DNA of 16,672 nucleotides from Dehalococcoides mccartyi (GTDB taxonomy: Bacteria > Chloroflexota > Dehalococcoidia > UBA2979): contig CAMDAY010000020.1 of NCBI GenBank assembly GCA_945888895.1, positions 1-16,672 of the forward strand, given 5' to 3'. The notes below the pieces were generated by a model. That model had not been told where the DNA came from. It saw only the letters and a program-made list of their open reading frames with translations, and ran no database searches. A program made the position numbers and the translations under genes. Shown here piece after piece: positions 13,741 through 16,672 of this stretch. Every line of letters starts with the position of its first letter. Position 1 is the first letter of the stretch.

Positions 13741-14075
13741 CCGCGCTCCGGTGGGTATAGGGACAACGTGACGAGGGCGGAGGGGAGTGAATGCGCTCCG
13801 GCCACCCTCGCCCATGTCAGGAACTCCTCGACCGCCGCCAGCGCGGCATCAGCATCCGTGCCATGCAACTCGAGGTGCGCGCGCAGGCCGAGCAGGTCGA
13901 GCGCGGTCAGCATCGCGAGACTCGGGCAGCCGCGCGCGATCGGTTCAGCACGCAACGCGGCGCGGAGGTGCACCTCGATCGCGTCGCGATCCTCGCGGCC
14001 CGCGATCGCCCCGAGGTACTGCGCGAGCGTCTCCTCGACGGGCGTATCCCAGGCGGCTCGGCTCTGCTCGTCCAT
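13737..14075 (-). CDS. Hypothetical protein, 112 residues
   Basis: Not recognised. 'MDEQSRAAWDTPVEETLAQY' and 'IAGREDRDAIEVHLRAALRA' suggest an all-helical soluble protein with a Leu/Ala-rich centre ('LAMLTALDLLGLRAHLELHG') and a C-terminus 'ALVTLSLYPPERG'. There is no signal peptide. The ATG at 14075 has no ribosome-binding site, but TACGCT (14083-14088, reverse strand) sits 7 bases before it, matching the TANNNT -10 spacing of leaderless transcripts. An upstream in-frame start would overlap the promoter of the divergent metallo-hydrolase. Its stop codon shares CTAG (13737-13740) with the stop of the convergent Rho-N-like gene. Third-position GC is high across the frame, supporting a real gene. 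Confidence 0.6.
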   Translation of the reverse strand: MDEQSRAAWDTPVEETLAQYLGAIAGREDRDAIEVHLRAALRAEPIARGCPSLAMLTALDLLGLRAHLELHGTDADAALAAVEEFLTWARVAGAHSLPSALVTLSLYPPERG

Positions 14076-14082
14076 GTGGCAC

Positions 14083-14088
14083 AGCGTA
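14083..14088 (-). promoter_or_regulatory. Possible -10 element for leaderless start
   Basis: The reverse strand reads TACGCT, then seven bases, then the ATG of the 112-residue gene, with no ribosome-binding site between. This spacing is typical of leaderless mRNAs in GC-rich bacteria. Single short motif, weak evidence. Confidence 0.25.
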
Positions 14089-14179
14089 GCGAACTGAGGT
14101 CGGCGAGACGCGATGGACGAGGCTCGCACGTCCGCATACCCTCCGCACGTTCCGCGGCACGTGAGCAGAGGGGATACGC

Positions 14180-14959
14180 ATGCCGACCGTCGAAGTACTC
14201 GCCCAGGGGTTCATGACCGCCACCAGCGAGGGTGGGCTGGGCTTCTGCAGCGTCAACCTGATCCGCGGCGAGCACCTCACGCTCGTGGACGTCGGCCACC
14301 TCGCCCGTCGCGAGCTCGTGGTCGAGCGTCTCGCGGCGGTCGGCGTGAAGCCCGAGGAGATCGAGCGGGTCGTGCTGACGCACGCGCACTGGGATCACTC
14401 GCTCAATCTCCCGTTCTTCCCGAACGCCGAGGTCTTTATGAGCGCCGAGGAGTACGACTACACGCAGCATCCGCACGCGGGCGACTGGGCCACCCCGGCG
14501 TACATCGGCGACATGCTCAACCGGACCAAGAGCGTCCACCAGCTCCGCGACGGCGAGGAACTGGAGGCGGGCATCCGCGTGATGGCCGCGCCGGGGCACA
14601 GCCCTGGCAGCATGTGCGTCCTCGTGGAGACGGGCGAGGGCATCGTCGGCCTCGTCGGTGACGCGCTCCCCGGCCGCGCCGCCGCGCTGCTGCCCACGCC
14701 CACCGCGCGCATCGTCTTCTGGGACGAGGAAGAGGCCGAGCGGAGCGCGCGCAAGCTCCTCGACGCGTGCGAGCTCGTGTTCCCCGGCCACGACCGCCCG
14801 TTCCGGAACAACGCGCCCCGGTTCGACTACCTGGCCCCGCAGTCGATGACGCTGCTGAACCCGCCGCGCGACGAGGACGGCACGATCCACGGCTCGGTGA
14901 ACCCCGGCGCGGTCGCCTTCGTCTCGCTGATCCAGCCAACGGCGAAGCGCAAGGCGTGA
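14180..14959 (+). CDS. Metallo-beta-lactamase-fold hydrolase
   Basis: 259 residues. The binuclear zinc motif HAHWDH is complete (H68, H70, D72, H73) and is followed by H140 in 'AAPGHSPGSMCV', D161 in 'GLVGDALPG' and H204 in 'VFPGHDRPF'. All canonical ligands are therefore present and in order. The superfamily covers lactonases, glyoxalase II-type thioesterases, quorum-quenching enzymes and others. The helix between the ligand sites ('EYDYTQHPHAGDWATPAYIG') gives no firm subfamily. There is no signal peptide, so it is cytoplasmic. The ATG follows AGAGGGG at 6 bases. A textbook terminator ends the transcript, so it is probably monocistronic and divergent from the 112-residue gene. Confidence 0.92.
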   Translation: MPTVEVLAQGFMTATSEGGLGFCSVNLIRGEHLTLVDVGHLARRELVVERLAAVGVKPEEIERVVLTHAHWDHSLNLPFFPNAEVFMSAEEYDYTQHPHAGDWATPAYIGDMLNRTKSVHQLRDGEELEAGIRVMAAPGHSPGSMCVLVETGEGIVGLVGDALPGRAAALLPTPTARIVFWDEEEAERSARKLLDACELVFPGHDRPFRNNAPRFDYLAPQSMTLLNPPRDEDGTIHGSVNPGAVAFVSLIQPTAKRKA

Positions 14960-14993
14960 CGCAGCGCCGGATCGATCGAGGCGACCTCCGACA

Positions 14994-15027
14994 GGGCCCC
15001 GGCGACCACCGCCGGGGCCCGTTTGTT
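14994..15027 (+). terminator. Intrinsic terminator after metallo-hydrolase gene
   Basis: GGGCCCCGGCG (14994-15004) and CGCCGGGGCCC (15010-15020) form an 11-bp perfect stem with a 5-base loop. GTTTGTT follows. This is the best intrinsic terminator in the window. Confidence 0.9.
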
Positions 15028-15050
15028 CTGTGCTCCGGCGACCCTCAACG

Positions 15051-15070
15051 CATAAAAACCGGCGTATTAT
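15051..15070 (+). promoter_or_regulatory. Probable promoter of substrate-binding protein gene
   Basis: An AT-rich island (CATAAAAA, 15051-15058) precedes TATTAT (15065-15070), a good -10 match, 46 bases before the ATG and just after the previous gene's terminator. No clear -35 is visible at 16-18 bases. Confidence 0.4.
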
Positions 15071-15115
15071 CTCCAGCACGCGACGGGCATTCCCCGCCGC
15101 AAGGAGGGAACGCAC

Positions 15116-16672
15116 ATGACCGAACCAACGTACTGGGCACGAACTGACACTCGCCTGTCGCGACGCGGCCTGCTCCGAGGGAGCGCAGTCGGCGCGGCGG
15201 GCCTCGCCGGCGCGGCGCTCATCGGCTGCTCCTCGGGGGGCGGGACGCAGGCTCCGGCGGGCACGGCGGTCTCCGGAACCCCGACGGCCGTCGCCAGCAA
15301 TCAGCAGGCGAAGAAAGGCGGCACGCTCCGCATCGCCGGGCAGGCGACCGGGGACTTCCCAAGCCTGGACTACGACCGCACGAACGCCTCGGCGCTCGGC
15401 TCGCTCACCAACCTGACGGGCGTCAAGCTCACGCAGTGGGACGAGCGACCGAACAGCCCCGGCCCCGTGGAGAACGTCATCCCCGACCTCGCCGAGTCGT
15501 GGGAGACGCCCGACCAGGGCATCACCTGGAACTTCAAGCTGAGGAAGGGCGCCAAGACCTCCGACGGTCTCGAGGCGAAGGCGGAGGACGTCGTCTGGTC
15601 GCTCGAACGGCAGGCGAACATCAGGACGCCCCAGGGCCTCCTGGAGGGCAACCTTCCCGACATGTACACGGCGAAGAAGCCGAACGCCACGGCGATCGAC
15701 GACTACACCGTCCAGATCAAACTGAAGACTCCCGACGCGGACTTTCTCGCGCTCATGGGCTCACACTGGTGGAGCGTCGAACACAAGGACGTCATCACCA
15801 AGAAGGGCGCGGACCTCGGCAAGACCGCTCCGGGCTGGGGCGACATCACCGGGGTCGACCAGATCCGCGGTGCCGGCCCGTACTACCCCACGGAGTACAT
15901 CCCGGCCTCCGGCTTCAAGATGAAGCGGAACCCGAACTTCTACGACAGCAATCTCGCGTACCTCGACGGCATCGACCATCCGTTCATCCTCGATCCGGCG
16001 GCCGCCTCGGCGGCGCTCCAGGCCGGGCAACTGGACGCCTTCGGCCCGCTGACGCCGTTCTCGACCCAGCAGGGCCTGGAACTGCAGAAGTCGGACAAGC
16101 TGCAGGTCGACTGGCAGCCCTGCATGGTGTGGAACCCGTGGGAGTTCGACCACACTCGCGAGCCGTTCAACGACGTGCGCGTCCGCCGCGCCGTCGCGCT
16201 CGCTGTGGACCGACCCGGCTGGATCAAGAACTTGCTCCAGGGCCGGGGCCGCAACGCGGTGATGGTCCTGCCATGGCTCACCTTCTGGGGCATGGATCCC
16301 GCGAAGATGGGCGACGACGGCAAGTACTTCTCCGGTTATGACCCGGCGGAGGCGAAGAAGCTCCTGACGGCCGCCGGCAAGGAGAAGTTCACCTACACGG
16401 TGCAGAACTCGAACATCGGCGCGTACACCGCCACGTACCCGTTCACGGACCTGATGGCCTCGCAGCTCGCGCAGGTCGGGATCACGCAGAAGCAGGTCAT
16501 CATCGACTACGCAGCCCACCTCACGAAGTGGGCGCCCGAGGTCGACGGCGGCGTGCGGCAGGGCTTCATCGTGCGCCCGGACATCCAGTCGTACGCCTAT
16601 GCGCAGGTCGGCCTGACCAGCGATCTGAACGCGGGCAAGCCGATCTGGGGTGCGTTGAAGCAGGATCCGGAG
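15116..16672 (+). CDS. ABC transporter substrate-binding lipoprotein, family 5 (peptide/nickel type), 5' part
   Basis: 519 codons to the window edge without a stop. The N-terminus has a Tat signal (SRRGLLR, 15-21), a hydrophobic core and a lipobox ALIGC with C38 as the lipidated residue. A Ser/Gly/Thr-rich linker to about residue 65 follows. It is therefore exported folded and anchored outside the membrane. The mature part follows the SBP family 5 pattern: 'KKGGTLRIAGQ', 'VIPDLAESWETPDQGITWNFKLRKGAKTSDG', 'KAEDVVWSLER', 'PYYPTEYIPASGFKMKRNPNFYD', 'FNDVRVRRAVALAVDRPGWI'. Such proteins deliver peptides, nickel or other small organics to an ABC permease, whose genes are probably just beyond the edge. 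AAGGAGG at 8 bases (15101-15107) fixes the start. Family members are usually 550-650 residues, so little is missing. Confidence 0.93.
   Translation, partial: MTEPTYWARTDTRLSRRGLLRGSAVGAAGLAGAALIGCSSGGGTQAPAGTAVSGTPTAVASNQQAKKGGTLRIAGQATGDFPSLDYDRTNASALGSLTNLTGVKLTQWDERPNSPGPVENVIPDLAESWETPDQGITWNFKLRKGAKTSDGLEAKAEDVVWSLERQANIRTPQGLLEGNLPDMYTAKKPNATAIDDYTVQIKLKTPDADFLALMGSHWWSVEHKDVITKKGADLGKTAPGWGDITGVDQIRGAGPYYPTEYIPASGFKMKRNPNFYDSNLAYLDGIDHPFILDPAAASAALQAGQLDAFGPLTPFSTQQGLELQKSDKLQVDWQPCMVWNPWEFDHTREPFNDVRVRRAVALAVDRPGWIKNLLQGRGRNAVMVLPWLTFWGMDPAKMGDDGKYFSGYDPAEAKKLLTAAGKEKFTYTVQNSNIGAYTATYPFTDLMASQLAQVGITQKQVIIDYAAHLTKWAPEVDGGVRQGFIVRPDIQSYAYAQVGLTSDLNAGKPIWGALKQDPE

Overview
The window is GC-rich with strongly GC-biased third codon positions, and its genes are packed on both strands. 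The gene content is an accessory-catabolism mix: class III CoA-transferases, an F420/flavin luciferase-like oxidoreductase, an ACMSD-type amidohydrolase, an alpha/beta hydrolase, a metallo-beta-lactamase-fold hydrolase, two MFS transporters, a PAC2 protein and a Tat-exported family 5 solute-binding lipoprotein. This combination fits an environmental, uncultured Chloroflexota (Dehalococcoidia/SAR202-like) best. A high-GC actinobacterium is the main alternative. No rRNA, tRNA or other taxonomic marker is present, so the assignment is inference.

Layout. 1-126 (-) is the N-terminus of a nitroreductase, divergent from an ornithine cyclodeaminase/mu-crystallin-like oxidoreductase (303-1238, +). Convergent with the latter is an MFS exporter gene (1251-2543, -) broken by an in-frame TAG in its first membrane helix. 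2839-5198 (+) holds two adjacent class III CoA-transferases in a tight operon, closed by a strong hairpin terminator. A 460-base non-coding stretch with several inverted repeats follows. 5660-8595 (-) carries a PAC2-family gene, an alpha/beta hydrolase and a luciferase-like monooxygenase, in that transcription order. 8825-11115 (+) carries an intact MFS transporter and an ACMSD-like amidohydrolase.

From about 11134 to 14075 the character changes to short, stress-type or decaying genes: a 3' remnant of a D-Ala-D-Ala carboxypeptidase, a CsbD-family gene, a frameshifted SRPBCC gene, an unrecognised 170-residue protein, a frameshifted Rho-N-like mini-gene and an unrecognised 112-residue protein. 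This part also holds most of the unexplained DNA/RNA structure, including a 16-bp perfect palindrome, alternative hairpins that would cover a ribosome-binding site, and a 56-nt stem-loop. 14180-14959 (+) is a metallo-beta-lactamase-fold hydrolase with a textbook terminator. 15116 to the window end (+) is a Tat/lipoprotein ABC substrate-binding protein cut by the edge.

Taken together, the right-edge binding protein and the intact MFS could import small organic compounds. The hydrolases, luciferase-like enzyme and CoA-transferases could oxidise, hydrolyse and activate them as CoA thioesters. No substrate can be named from sequence alone. I found no defence system, CRISPR array, integrase or insertion sequence, and nothing that clearly amounts to a new multi-gene system. 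The most notable points are the four damaged genes, which may be partly sequencing error, and the regulatory-looking DNA around CsbD and SRPBCC.
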